From CAZHWR01 sp964536085 (lineage in GTDB: Bacteria; Bacillota; Clostridia; Oscillospirales; Ruminococcaceae), in contig CAZHWR010000003.1 in assembly GCA_964536085.1 (NCBI GenBank), positions 1 to 64,000 of the forward strand: a stretch of 64,000 nt of DNA, read 5' to 3'. Within the stretch, counting starts at the first letter, position 1. Each line of letters begins with the position of its first letter. Of this stretch, positions 1 through 8,013 are shown one piece after another. A program made the position numbers and the translations under genes. The notes below the pieces were generated by a model. That model ran no database searches. It had not been told where the DNA came from and worked only from the letters and a program-made list of their open reading frames with translations.

Positions 1-1008
1 GTCTTTCGCCAGGGTGTACGGCATGAAAACATACGAGCGTATCTGAGAACCCCATGCAATTTCCTTTTGCTCGCCTTTAATATCTTCTATTCGGTCGAGA
101 TGCTCCCGCTCTTTTATTTCAACCAGCTTTGAGCGCAGCATTTTCATTGCGATATCGCGGTTTTGGTGTTGGCTTCGTTCGTTTTGGCAGGCGACGATGA
201 CACCTGTCGGTATGTGGGTAATTCTGATTGCGGATTCGGTTTTGTTGACGTGCTGTCCTCCTGCGCCGCCCGCGCGGTAGGTGTCGATGTGCAGATCCTC
301 GTCGCGGATTTCTATCTGCGCGTCGTCGTCGATTTCGGGCATGACCTCGAGCGAGGCGAACGACGTGTGCCGTCTGCCAGAGGAGTCAAACGGAGATATT
401 CTTACCAAACGGTGGACTCCCGACTCGGAGCGAAGATATCCGTAAGCGTTTGCGCCCTCTATCAGCATAGACGCGCTTTTTAAGCCGGCTTCGTCGCCGT
501 CGAGATAGTTAAGGGTTTTAATTTTGAATCCGTGCCGTTCAGCCCATCTTGTGTACATTCTGAAAAGCATCTGCGCCCAATCCTGCGCTTCTGTGCCGCC
601 GGCTCCGGCGTGAAATGTCAAAATAGCGTTGTTTTTATCATATTCGCCGGACAGAAGCGTTTTAAGCGTTTGTGCTTCAAGCTCTTTTTCAAACGCCGCT
701 TTTTCGTCCTGTATTTCCGTCAGCATTGATTCGTCGTTTTCTTCAATGGCGATGAGCAGCAGGGTGCAAACGTCGTCGTAGTGAGCTTTTAATTGTTCGT
801 AATCTGAAACGGTGTTTTTCAGATCTGCGATTTTCTGGACTGTTGACTGCGATTCCTTAGCGTCGTTCCAAAAGCCGTCCTTGAGCGTTTGCGCTTCAAG
901 CGACGCTATCTGCGGTTTAAGATTGTCAAAATCAAGCGCGCCTGCAAGCTCCTCGACCCGTGGTTTAAGAGCTTCGAGTTCAAGTTTGAGCTGGTCGTAT
1001 TCTATCAT
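1..1008 (-). CDS. prfB: Peptide chain release factor 2, 3' end cut by window edge
   Basis: RF2 recognises UAA and UGA stop codons in the ribosomal A site and triggers peptidyl-tRNA hydrolysis. Read on the minus strand from the ATG at 1006-1008, the frame gives 336 residues up to the window edge; the family is about 365 long, so roughly 30 C-terminal residues are missing. The RF2-specific tripeptide SPF lies near residue 205 and the catalytic GGQ near residue 250, the same positions as in E. coli RF2. A GGTGA ribosome site precedes the ATG. The gene is one uninterrupted frame: the autoregulatory +1 frameshift site (CTT TGA) found near codon 25 in many RF2 genes is absent, and the equivalent place reads GCG CTT GAT. 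Identification is very secure. Confidence 0.96.
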   Translation of the reverse strand, partial: MIEYDQLKLELEALKPRVEELAGALDFDNLKPQIASLEAQTLKDGFWNDAKESQSTVQKIADLKNTVSDYEQLKAHYDDVCTLLLIAIEENDESMLTEIQDEKAAFEKELEAQTLKTLLSGEYDKNNAILTFHAGAGGTEAQDWAQMLFRMYTRWAERHGFKIKTLNYLDGDEAGLKSASMLIEGANAYGYLRSESGVHRLVRISPFDSSGRRHTSFASLEVMPEIDDDAQIEIRDEDLHIDTYRAGGAGGQHVNKTESAIRITHIPTGVIVACQNERSQHQNRDIAMKMLRSKLVEIKEREHLDRIEDIKGEQKEIAWGSQIRSYVFMPYTLAKD

Positions 1009-1140
1009 GCTATCACCGTTTCTTTCTCTCGGTATTTTTTATTTATTTAAATCGTTGATTTAATTTTAACACAGCGAGTCGGATAATACAAACGCTCCGT
1101 GCGAGGCACGTTTGTTATTTACAGAAAAACTCAAAACTAA

Positions 1141-1169
1141 TTGAATTTTGTTAACAATAATGGTATACT
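1141..1169 (+). promoter_or_regulatory. Sigma-A promoter for the zinc-ribbon protein gene
   Basis: TTGAAT at 1141-1146 and TATACT at 1164-1169 are spaced by 17 bp, with an extended -10 TGG just before TATACT. The untranslated leader of about 100 nt contains a hairpin at 1208-1227 (TCTCGGAG / CTCCGAGA, loop CGAC) without a following T-run. Confidence 0.75.
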
Positions 1170-1274
1170 CTATTAGATAATACAAGTAAATTATTCTTGT
1201 GAGGATTTCTCGGAGCGACCTCCGAGAGAATAGCCGATTAAATATAACACATTTTTTTAAAGGAAGCAAGACAT

Positions 1275-2201
1275 ATGATTAATTATAAAAAATCAAGCTG
1301 TCAGTTCTGTAAAAAAAAGTTCTCGGATTCGGATGATATAGTAGTATGCCCCGAATGCGGAGCACCGTATCACAGGGAGTGCGTGGCGCAAAGCGGGAAG
1401 TGCGTTTATGCGGATAAGCACGCCGAAGGCTTTAAATTCGAAGCTCCCGAAGCCCAAAGAGCCGAACAGGAAAAGACAAGGGGAGGAGTATGCCCTATAT
1501 GCGGCTTTGAAAATCCTCCCGAAGCGATTTACTGCAACCGATGCGGCGGAAGTATGAATAAAACTTCGCAGGGAAATGAAGGTCCGAATATGTACGGCGG
1601 ATTTTCGCAGCGTGCGGCAGGCTTCGGAGCAGGCTTTTCAGCAGGGGCACAGGTTGATCCGAACGAGGAAATAGCGGGCGTAAAAGCAAAGGACATTTCT
1701 AAATTTGCCGGTGAAAACAGCGCGTATTTTATTCCGCGTTTCAAGGATATCGAAAACAAGACTAAGCATTATTCAAAATTCAATCTTGCGGCGTTAATCT
1801 TTGAATATTGGTATTTTTTGTATAGAAAAATGTGGGGCGAGGCGGTGCTTGCGTTTCTGATAACATTTGCCCTGAGCATTCCAAGCGCAGTGGTTACGCT
1901 TAACACGAACGGACTCATAAGCCTTAACATTGATTCAAACCTCTTGCTCATGGTAAATTCGGTATTCTATATTCTGTCGATCGCTTTCAGAGCCTTTTTG
2001 AGCTATTATGCCAATAGGATGTACATGCGTAAAGCGGTAAAAAATATAAAAAAGCTGAAAAACGACAGTCTTGATCCGCAGGATTACGACCGTGCGCTGG
2101 TAAGCCGCGGTTCGACCTCAAGAGTCGCGGTCATCATATTCGCGGCAGTATATTTTGTGGCTATGATGTTTGCAACAGCTGCGCTTGCAATGCATGCTTA
2201 A
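1275..2201 (+). CDS. RING/zinc-ribbon membrane protein of unknown function
   Basis: The 308-residue protein starts with a prokaryotic RING-like Cys/His cluster (residues about 9-45, CQFC, CPEC, HREC), followed by a second zinc ribbon (CPICG and CNRCG, about 72-92). A Gly/Ala-rich linker leads to a C-terminal membrane part with three or four hydrophobic segments (about 180-215, 230-255, 285-308), resembling the DUF2628-type region found in such proteins. The ATG at 1275 has AAAGGA upstream. It stands alone between prfB (divergent) and galU. The role is unknown; membrane-tethered zinc-ribbon proteins of this type are common in Clostridia. The class is secure, the function is not. Confidence 0.8.
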   Translation: MINYKKSSCQFCKKKFSDSDDIVVCPECGAPYHRECVAQSGKCVYADKHAEGFKFEAPEAQRAEQEKTRGGVCPICGFENPPEAIYCNRCGGSMNKTSQGNEGPNMYGGFSQRAAGFGAGFSAGAQVDPNEEIAGVKAKDISKFAGENSAYFIPRFKDIENKTKHYSKFNLAALIFEYWYFLYRKMWGEAVLAFLITFALSIPSAVVTLNTNGLISLNIDSNLLLMVNSVFYILSIAFRAFLSYYANRMYMRKAVKNIKKLKNDSLDPQDYDRALVSRGSTSRVAVIIFAAVYFVAMMFATAALAMHA

Positions 2202-2243
2202 AGCAGACATAAAAAGGAGTTTAATAAATTGAGGAGAGGTAGT

Positions 2244-3119
2244 ATGGGAATTAAAATCAAGAAAGCAGTCATTCCGGCGGCGGGTCTGGGGACAAGGGTT
2301 TTGCCTGCGTCAAAGGCTATGCCGAAGGAAATGATTCCGATAGTTGATAAGCCTGCGATTCAGTATATCGTTGAGGAAGCGGCTAAAAGCGGTATCGAGG
2401 ATATTCTGATAATCACTAACCGCGGCAAATCAATTATGGAGGATCACTTTGACCGCACGCCCGAGCTTGAACAAAGATTGCTGGCATCCGGCAGGCAGAG
2501 CGCTTATGAAAGCATGGCGGAAATATCAAAGCTTGCGAATATCACCTATATCCGCCAGCAGGAAACCAAAGGGCTCGGTCACGCGGTTTACAGGGCAAAG
2601 TCGTTTGTTGGGGACGAGCCGTTTGCCGTTTTGTACGGCGACGATGTTATAATAAGCGACAATCCCGCCTGCGGACAGCTTATAAGCGCGTATGAAAATT
2701 ACGGACTGGGTACCGTCGGCATCAAGCCCGTGTCGTATGAGGACATTTCAAAATACTGTTCTTTAAAGGTGGACAAGCTTTCGGGAAACTGCTTTAAGGT
2801 CACCGATATGGTGGAAAAGCCGAAGCCCGAACAAATAATGTCCAACTATTCTATTTTGGGCAGGTGCGTTCTGCCGAGCAAAATTTTTGATTTTCTCGAA
2901 AACACGGCTCCCGGAGCGGGCGGAGAGATCCAGCTTACCGACGCTATGCGCGAGCTCGCGGTGAGCGACGGCATGGTCGGCGTGGATTACGAGGGCGTTC
3001 GGTACGACATGGGAAATAAATTCGGAATAATGAAAGCGGCTATCGAAGTCGGGCTTGAACATCCCGAGATTAAAGACGAGTTGCGCGAATACATAAAACA
3101 ACTCTCCGCAAGGCTGTAA
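2244..3119 (+). CDS. galU: UTP--glucose-1-phosphate uridylyltransferase
   Basis: GalU makes UDP-glucose from UTP and glucose-1-phosphate, feeding cell-surface polysaccharide and glycolipid synthesis. The N-terminus carries the nucleotidyltransferase signature (AAGLGTRVLPASKAMPKEM) that binds the nucleotide and metal; VEKP and GGEIQLTDA further on are typical of bacterial GalU. The length of 291 residues is normal. The ATG at 2244 has GAGGAGAGG a few bases upstream and gives the usual GalU N-terminus. An in-frame TTG at 2229, also with an AAGGAG, would add five residues and cannot be excluded. It lies 42 bp after the zinc-ribbon gene and may be cotranscribed with it. Confidence 0.95.
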   Translation: MGIKIKKAVIPAAGLGTRVLPASKAMPKEMIPIVDKPAIQYIVEEAAKSGIEDILIITNRGKSIMEDHFDRTPELEQRLLASGRQSAYESMAEISKLANITYIRQQETKGLGHAVYRAKSFVGDEPFAVLYGDDVIISDNPACGQLISAYENYGLGTVGIKPVSYEDISKYCSLKVDKLSGNCFKVTDMVEKPKPEQIMSNYSILGRCVLPSKIFDFLENTAPGAGGEIQLTDAMRELAVSDGMVGVDYEGVRYDMGNKFGIMKAAIEVGLEHPEIKDELREYIKQLSARL

Positions 3120-3151
3120 ATTAAAATTGCGCGGAATCCGAAGAAAAATCC

Positions 3152-3180
3152 TTGACTTTGACATTAAAATAAGTTATAAT
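3152..3180 (+). promoter_or_regulatory. Sigma-A promoter of the rpsF-ssb-rpsR operon
   Basis: TTGACT at 3152-3157 and a perfect TATAAT at 3175-3180 are separated by 17 bp, just upstream of the rpsF leader. Confidence 0.85.
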
Positions 3181-3190
3181 TCTTTCGTTA

Positions 3191-3236
3191 TCCTTGCTTT
3201 GCAGAATTTTGCAAAGCCTTAAGTCCAGAAGGAGGT
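3191..3236 (+). promoter_or_regulatory. Structured leader that can mask the rpsF ribosome site
   Basis: Between promoter and rpsF the RNA can form GCTTTGCA (3196-3203) paired with TGCAAAGC (3210-3217). TCCTT just before this hairpin (3191-3195) is complementary to AAGGA (3229-3233) inside the rpsF Shine-Dalgarno AAGGAGGT. The 3' side carries a bulge (CTTAAGTCCAG). rpsF operons are known for autogenous control by S6:S18 binding to a leader; this element has a suitable position, but I do not see the exact CCG motif, so the function is inferred. Confidence 0.4.
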
Positions 3237-3243
3237 GCTTTAA

Positions 3244-3543
3244 ATGGCAAAAGTATCGGAGAAATACGAGTCTGTTCTCGTATTAAGTACAAAATCAGGT
3301 GAAGATGCGGTCAAAGCGGCGGTTGAAAAATTCACTGCTTTGATAACCAAACATGCGACCCTTGATTCGGTTGACGAGTGGGGCAAGCGCAGACTTGCGT
3401 ATGCTATAAACTACGAAACCGAAGGGTATTATGTGCTGTTCAACTTTACATCCGCTCCCGATTTTCCGGCGGAGCTTGACCGTGTGTATAAAATTACCGA
3501 CGGTGTTCTGCGCTCTTTGATCGTTAAAAAGGAAGAGGAATAG
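3244..3543 (+). CDS. rpsF: 30S ribosomal protein S6
   Basis: Small-subunit protein S6 pairs with S18 on the platform of the 30S subunit. The 99-residue length and the features KYESVLVLSTKSGEDAV, WGKRRLAY and EGYYVLFNF are those of bacterial S6. AAGGAGGT lies seven bases before the ATG. It is the first gene of the conserved rpsF-ssb-rpsR operon, and its leader may be autoregulatory (see 3191-3236). Confidence 0.96.
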   Translation: MAKVSEKYESVLVLSTKSGEDAVKAAVEKFTALITKHATLDSVDEWGKRRLAYAINYETEGYYVLFNFTSAPDFPAELDRVYKITDGVLRSLIVKKEEE

Positions 3544-3575
3544 TCGTTTTATTTTCACAAAAGAGGTAATGTCGT

Positions 3576-4028
3576 ATGAATAGAGCAATTATCATGGGAA
3601 GACTTGTTGCAACACCGGAGCTTCGCAAAACTCCATCGGGAGTATCGGTGACTTCGTTTACGGTTGCCGTAAACAGAAGATATACCCCGAAGGACGGGTC
3701 TGACAGGCAGGCGGATTTCATCGATGTTGTGGCATGGCGCCAAACAGCCGAGTTCGTTACAAGATATTTCCAAAAAGGAAACATGATTGCGCTTGAGGGT
3801 TCCATTCAAACAAGAATGTATACCGATAAAAACGGAAACAACCGCAAGGCTGTTGAAATTGTTGCTGATCAGGTCGACTTTTGTGAAAGCAAAAACAGCG
3901 CTGCAAACAGCGCACAGTCGGCGGCAGCCCCCGGGTTTAACGAGCCTGAGAAGGGCGCGAGCTTTTCTATCGGCGATTTCGGCGAGTTTGAAGAGGTCGA
4001 CACTGACGACAGCGAATTGCCGTTTTAA
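3576..4028 (+). CDS. ssb: Single-stranded DNA-binding protein
   Basis: SSB coats single-stranded DNA in replication and repair and recruits partners through its acidic C-terminal tip. The first 105 residues are the OB fold (MNRAIIMGRL, PSGVSVTSFTVAVNR, FIDVVAWRQTAEFV). A low-complexity linker follows, and the protein ends in an acidic peptide with the final residues ELPF, the usual partner-binding tip (DDxxF-like). Length is 150 residues. It sits between rpsF and rpsR as in most Firmicutes, preceded by AGAGGTAAT. Confidence 0.96.
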   Translation: MNRAIIMGRLVATPELRKTPSGVSVTSFTVAVNRRYTPKDGSDRQADFIDVVAWRQTAEFVTRYFQKGNMIALEGSIQTRMYTDKNGNNRKAVEIVADQVDFCESKNSAANSAQSAAAPGFNEPEKGASFSIGDFGEFEEVDTDDSELPF

Positions 4029-4061
4029 CGTTTAACTTGATTTTGTAAGGAGGTAAATTTC

Positions 4062-4304
4062 ATGGCTTACGACAGAAACCGCCAGGGCGCAAGAAGATCG
4101 CGTAAAAAGGTTTGTTCTTTTTGTGTAGAAAAAGTTGCGAACATTGATTATAAAGATGTTTCAAAGCTTAGAAAATATACAACCGAAAGAGCTAAAATCG
4201 TTCCGAGAAGAGTTACCGGAACCTGTGCGCGCCATCAGCGTCAGCTTACTACGGCGATTAAACGCGCGCGTCATCTTGCTATGATGCCTTATGTCAGCGA
4301 CTAA
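4062..4304 (+). CDS. rpsR: 30S ribosomal protein S18
   Basis: S18 binds next to S6 on the 30S platform. The 80-residue sequence has the family core IDYKDVSKLRKYTTERAKIVPRRVTGTCARHQRQL. An N-terminal CSFC keeps two of the zinc-ligand cysteines of the C+ type of S18. AAGGAGGT precedes the ATG. It is the last gene of the operon and is followed by a strong terminator at 4327-4360. Confidence 0.97.
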   Translation: MAYDRNRQGARRSRKKVCSFCVEKVANIDYKDVSKLRKYTTERAKIVPRRVTGTCARHQRQLTTAIKRARHLAMMPYVSD

Positions 4305-4326
4305 GCTGATTTTATCTATTGATTGA

Positions 4327-4360
4327 AACACCCGCGCTGTTATACGGCGCGGGTGTTTTT
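4327..4360 (+). terminator. Rho-independent terminator after rpsR
   Basis: AACACCCGCGC pairs with GCGCGGGTGTT around a nine-base loop, followed by a run of T. Confidence 0.9.
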
Positions 4361-4505
4361 TATGCGGCGTTTTGCTTTGAACTTCGCGCAGACGAAATGT
4401 TGAATATCTGATAAAATTGTGGTATGCTGTTACTGTCGGCGCATAAGTATTTACAGTCGGCGCTTAAAGCTGGCATGCGAAAAAATGAAAAGGAGGGCGG
4501 TATAA

Positions 4506-4985
4506 ATGATAAAAATGCAGAGCATGAAATATCACTGGATTTTCCTGCTTGTGTGCGTTTGTATTTTGTATCTGATTCTGCCCAAGCTTTTTCCTCAGGT
4601 GTTTGAGCGTTACAGCGCGGACGGTGAAATATCCAGCGTGGTTATATACGACGGCAGGATAGACGGCAAGGATTTTCAGGTAAGGGTCGTGAACGACAGC
4701 GATATCGAGATTCTCCATGAATCCGGAAGATCTACCGTGAGCCTTTCGTCGCTCGGATACACAGAGCTTGACGGATGCTTTACTTACGACGGAAACAATG
4801 ATAACGATAAAACATATTGGTATGACATCCGCCAGACCGACGGCAAATATACATATGTGGGCGGAAACAGGGCGAAGACAGTACATTTGTATTTTGAAAC
4901 AGCGGATAAGCAGCATGTTTATAACTTTGATTTTTGGTGTTCTGCGGTGATGAAGGGCGTTAAGCCTTTAATAGAGGTTAAATGA
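4506..4985 (+). CDS. Membrane-anchored protein of unknown function
   Basis: I do not recognise a family. The 159-residue protein has one N-terminal transmembrane segment (about residues 10-27, WIFLLVCVCILYLILP) and a polar extracellular domain rich in Tyr, Asp and beta-prone stretches with no cysteine pair or catalytic motif I can see. AGGAGGGCGG precedes the ATG. It stands as a single transcription unit between the rpsR terminator and the secreted carbohydrate-binding protein. Confidence 0.65.
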   Translation: MIKMQSMKYHWIFLLVCVCILYLILPKLFPQVFERYSADGEISSVVIYDGRIDGKDFQVRVVNDSDIEILHESGRSTVSLSSLGYTELDGCFTYDGNNDNDKTYWYDIRQTDGKYTYVGGNRAKTVHLYFETADKQHVYNFDFWCSAVMKGVKPLIEVK

Positions 4986-5233
4986 TTATGGGCTGAGATT
5001 TTCCAAGTCCGTTTTTTATACTGATTTGTAGTTTTTGAAGCTGCGCCCGATTTTTTATAAGACGGAAAGCACGGCTATTAATAAAAAATTAATTGTAAAA
5101 AAATGGCGACGTATTTAAATATCAATAAGTAAATATTTACATAATAGATATTTTATTATCTATATATGATTTAAAAATATTTGTATTGTTAAAATATCGA
5201 AAATTGGAATTTCTACAACAGGGAGGCTATTTT
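4986..5233 (+). other. AT-rich intergenic region with a small palindrome
   Basis: This stretch is very AT-rich. It holds an inverted repeat ATAGATA / TATCTAT near 5145-5164 that could be an operator for the downstream secreted-protein gene. I see no convincing consensus promoter and no RNA gene. Confidence 0.4.
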
Positions 5234-7936
5234 ATGAAGCTGGCAAAAAAACTCGCGCTTTTTATGGCGGTGGTTATGATTGTAAGTATGCTGCCCACAG
5301 CCCTTTCAGGCTCGCTTGCAGCGGGTTTCAAGGTTCTGAACGTCACGTCCAACAAGGTGACGGTTTATGCAGGGAGCGTTTATCAAATCAAAACCAACGG
5401 CTCGAATGTGACGTACAAGTCAAACAAAAAGAGCGTTGCAAAGGTGAGCGACAGCGGTCTTGTTACGGCGAAGAAAAAGGGCACGGCGACAATCAGAGTG
5501 ACTAACGCTTCGACCGGAAAAGCCGTTAAGCTGAAAATCCGCGTAAAAAAGCCCGTGGGTTATACCGTAAGCAAAAAAAGCGGAAGCTACACCAGAACCA
5601 TAAAGGTAAAAATCAAAGCTAAAAAAGGATATACGGTTTATTACACCGTGAACGGAAAATTCAAGCTTTCAAAGAAGATTAAAAGCAGAAAATCCAAGAC
5701 CATCACTGTTAAGAAAAACACTACGCTGAATCTGTACATTAAGAAAAATTCGGATAAAGTCACTGCAAAGCAGATGAAGAAAGCAAAGGGCAAGGCGGTA
5801 AACTGCCCCGAATATCAGTATATAATCAACAGTTCAGCCGCTTCGTTGTCCGGCGTTGCGCAAAGCAGCACAAGCTCGCCTGATACCGACATAGATATTG
5901 TCGATTCGACCGAGCTTGATAATCCTGTTGTGCCAAGCGCGGATGAAGCCGATTCTTCCGGCGCCAACACTGCGGACTGGGCTCAAGACGACGCACAGGG
6001 CGCGGATACCGACGAGCTGTGGTTTGCAATCGATTCGGTTAAATATGTTGCGCTTTCGGACGATGGCGTGACCGTAACCGATGAAAACGGCGAAGAATCT
6101 ACTGACTCGGGAGTGAGCATGAAGTCCGGAGTGGTTAAAATCACCGTGCCGGGGGTTTATGTGCTCAGCGGTACTCTTACAGACGCGAGCGTTCAGGTTA
6201 AAAGCGGAGAGGGAGAATATACGCTGATTTTAAACGGAGTGGATATTTCCTGTAGTTCGACCGCGGCGTTGTATGCTACCAAAAAAGCAACAAAATTGAC
6301 CGTGACGCTTGCAAATGAAACTCAAAACAGCCTTAAAGGACCCGAGGAGTACACATTTGAGGACGGAGAGGACGAGCCGGACGCCGCTATGTTTGTTAAA
6401 AAAGAGCTGGTTATAAACGGACGCGGCTCGCTTAGCGTTACCGACCCGAATGGTGACGCGATCAAGTGCAAGGATGCATTGAAGGTCGCACAGGCGAGTA
6501 TCACAGTAAACGCAGGCGACGACGGAATAACCGGAAAGGATTCGTTTGCCGCGAGCAATACCGCGCTTAACATAACCTCTATCGGAGACGGAATTAAAAC
6601 AAATATTCAAACCGACGAATCACTCGGATATGTTGATATAAGCGATTCGAGCGTTACGATAAATTCCTCAGGTGACGGAATACAGGCGGATACCACGGCG
6701 AAGTTTGAAAACTCCGACATTATCATCACCACTAACTATACTGACGCTAACGACAGCTTTAAAGGCATAAAAGCGGGCGGAGAGCTTACACTTGACGATG
6801 GTTCTGCGGTTTTGGCGGGCTTTGTGTATATAGCGAGCGGGACGTTTAAGATAAACTCGGTGGAGGACGCTATACAAAGCAAAAAGGATATGCTTATTGC
6901 AGGTGGAAAAATTACCGTTGATTCGTACAACGACGGGATTCAGGCAAAATACAATCTTACGATTTCGGGCGACGAGACCGTAATTGACGTTACGACCCAC
7001 AAAAACTCCGCATATACGTTTATAGACAGCTACAAGGGCATTAAAGCGGGTATAAGCTCAGATGACGGGACAGTCGAGTCTGACGGTACGCTTTTGATAA
7101 CCGGCGGAACGATTACGGTAGATACTACCGCAGCGGGAATAACGAATGACAGCGGCTCTGAAAAGGGCGATGACGCTATACATTGTAACAATATTATGCG
7201 TATCGACGGCGGCACTATGACGCTGGCCGCTGGCGATGATGCGCTTCATTCGGACAGCGAGCTTGTTATAAACGGCGGGACTATCACTGTCACTGCCTGC
7301 TATGAGGGCATCGAGAGTTATGAGATATATTTAGAGGGCGGCGAGGTCAATGTAACCTCCAGAGACGATGGCGTTAACGCGGCGGGCGGAAACGACAGTT
7401 CAGGAAGCACGGGCGAAACTAATCCGTGGCGTCCGGGCGGAACAAATCCGTCAATGTCGTCCGAGAGCAGCGGAACGCTTTATATAAACGGAGGAACGTA
7501 TTATATTAACGCTTCCGGCGACGGACTTGATTCGAACGGAAGTATTTACATGACGGGCGGAAATGTTTATGTTTACGGTCCGACCTCAGGCGGAAACGGA
7601 ATATTTGACTACGGCGACTCAGACAGCGTGTTCAAAAAAAGCGGCGGTCTGCTTATAGGAACCGGCACGTCTGATATGGCGGTGTACCCCACCTGTACAA
7701 ACGGCGCCATGTGCAGATATACGGTAAACGGCACGGCGGGAAAACAGTGTTCAATTACCGATTCGTCGGGAACATATACCTTCACGCCGCCCAAGTCGTA
7801 TTCGCTTGTTATTGTTTCCGCTCCGGGAATGACGGCGAATTCAAGCTATACGCTCACATATAACGGTTCTTCTTCGTCAACAGCGAAAGCCGTGCAATCG
7901 GTTTCAGGAAATTCGGGCGCAAATTCCAGACGATAA
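5234..7936 (+). CDS. Secreted Big2-like / Cthe_2159-type carbohydrate-binding beta-helix protein
   Basis: The 900-residue exported protein begins with a clear signal peptide (residues 1-30, MKLAKKLALFMAVVMIVSML then an Ala-rich cleavage region). Next comes a bacterial Ig-like group 2 domain (about 35-105, SNKVTVYAGSVYQIK ... VAKVSDSGLVTAKKKGTATI), a lysine-rich beta domain (about 110-190), an acidic Ser/Asp linker, and a long repetitive part (about 280-880) of GDDGI, GDGI and SYKGIKAG turns. That repetition is characteristic of the Cthe_2159-like carbohydrate-binding family (DUF4353), a calcium-dependent parallel beta helix that binds acidic polysaccharide. The ATG at 5234 has GGGAGGC upstream; an upstream TTG in frame would spoil the signal peptide. 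No catalytic residues are evident, so a binding or adhesion role is inferred. Confidence 0.82.
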   Translation: MKLAKKLALFMAVVMIVSMLPTALSGSLAAGFKVLNVTSNKVTVYAGSVYQIKTNGSNVTYKSNKKSVAKVSDSGLVTAKKKGTATIRVTNASTGKAVKLKIRVKKPVGYTVSKKSGSYTRTIKVKIKAKKGYTVYYTVNGKFKLSKKIKSRKSKTITVKKNTTLNLYIKKNSDKVTAKQMKKAKGKAVNCPEYQYIINSSAASLSGVAQSSTSSPDTDIDIVDSTELDNPVVPSADEADSSGANTADWAQDDAQGADTDELWFAIDSVKYVALSDDGVTVTDENGEESTDSGVSMKSGVVKITVPGVYVLSGTLTDASVQVKSGEGEYTLILNGVDISCSSTAALYATKKATKLTVTLANETQNSLKGPEEYTFEDGEDEPDAAMFVKKELVINGRGSLSVTDPNGDAIKCKDALKVAQASITVNAGDDGITGKDSFAASNTALNITSIGDGIKTNIQTDESLGYVDISDSSVTINSSGDGIQADTTAKFENSDIIITTNYTDANDSFKGIKAGGELTLDDGSAVLAGFVYIASGTFKINSVEDAIQSKKDMLIAGGKITVDSYNDGIQAKYNLTISGDETVIDVTTHKNSAYTFIDSYKGIKAGISSDDGTVESDGTLLITGGTITVDTTAAGITNDSGSEKGDDAIHCNNIMRIDGGTMTLAAGDDALHSDSELVINGGTITVTACYEGIESYEIYLEGGEVNVTSRDDGVNAAGGNDSSGSTGETNPWRPGGTNPSMSSESSGTLYINGGTYYINASGDGLDSNGSIYMTGGNVYVYGPTSGGNGIFDYGDSDSVFKKSGGLLIGTGTSDMAVYPTCTNGAMCRYTVNGTAGKQCSITDSSGTYTFTPPKSYSLVIVSAPGMTANSSYTLTYNGSSSSTAKAVQSVSGNSGANSRR

Positions 7937-7941
7937 TTCTG

Positions 7942-7969
7942 TTGACACAGCCGATAAAAGCTGTATAAT
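7942..7969 (+). promoter_or_regulatory. Consensus sigma-A promoter for the PPC-like secreted protein
   Basis: A perfect TTGACA (7942-7947) and perfect TATAAT (7964-7969) are separated by 16 bp, immediately downstream of the previous gene's stop codon. Confidence 0.85.
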
Positions 7970-8013
7970 AAAATAAAGAAAAATAAAGACTATAGAAAAT
8001 ATCGGCGGGGGCT

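Noticed and set aside
5045..5085. GACGGAAAGCACGGCT resembling pieces of a c-di-GMP-I riboswitch
   Set aside because: The rest of the aptamer (GCAAACC, GGGACGCAAAGCC) and its stems are absent.
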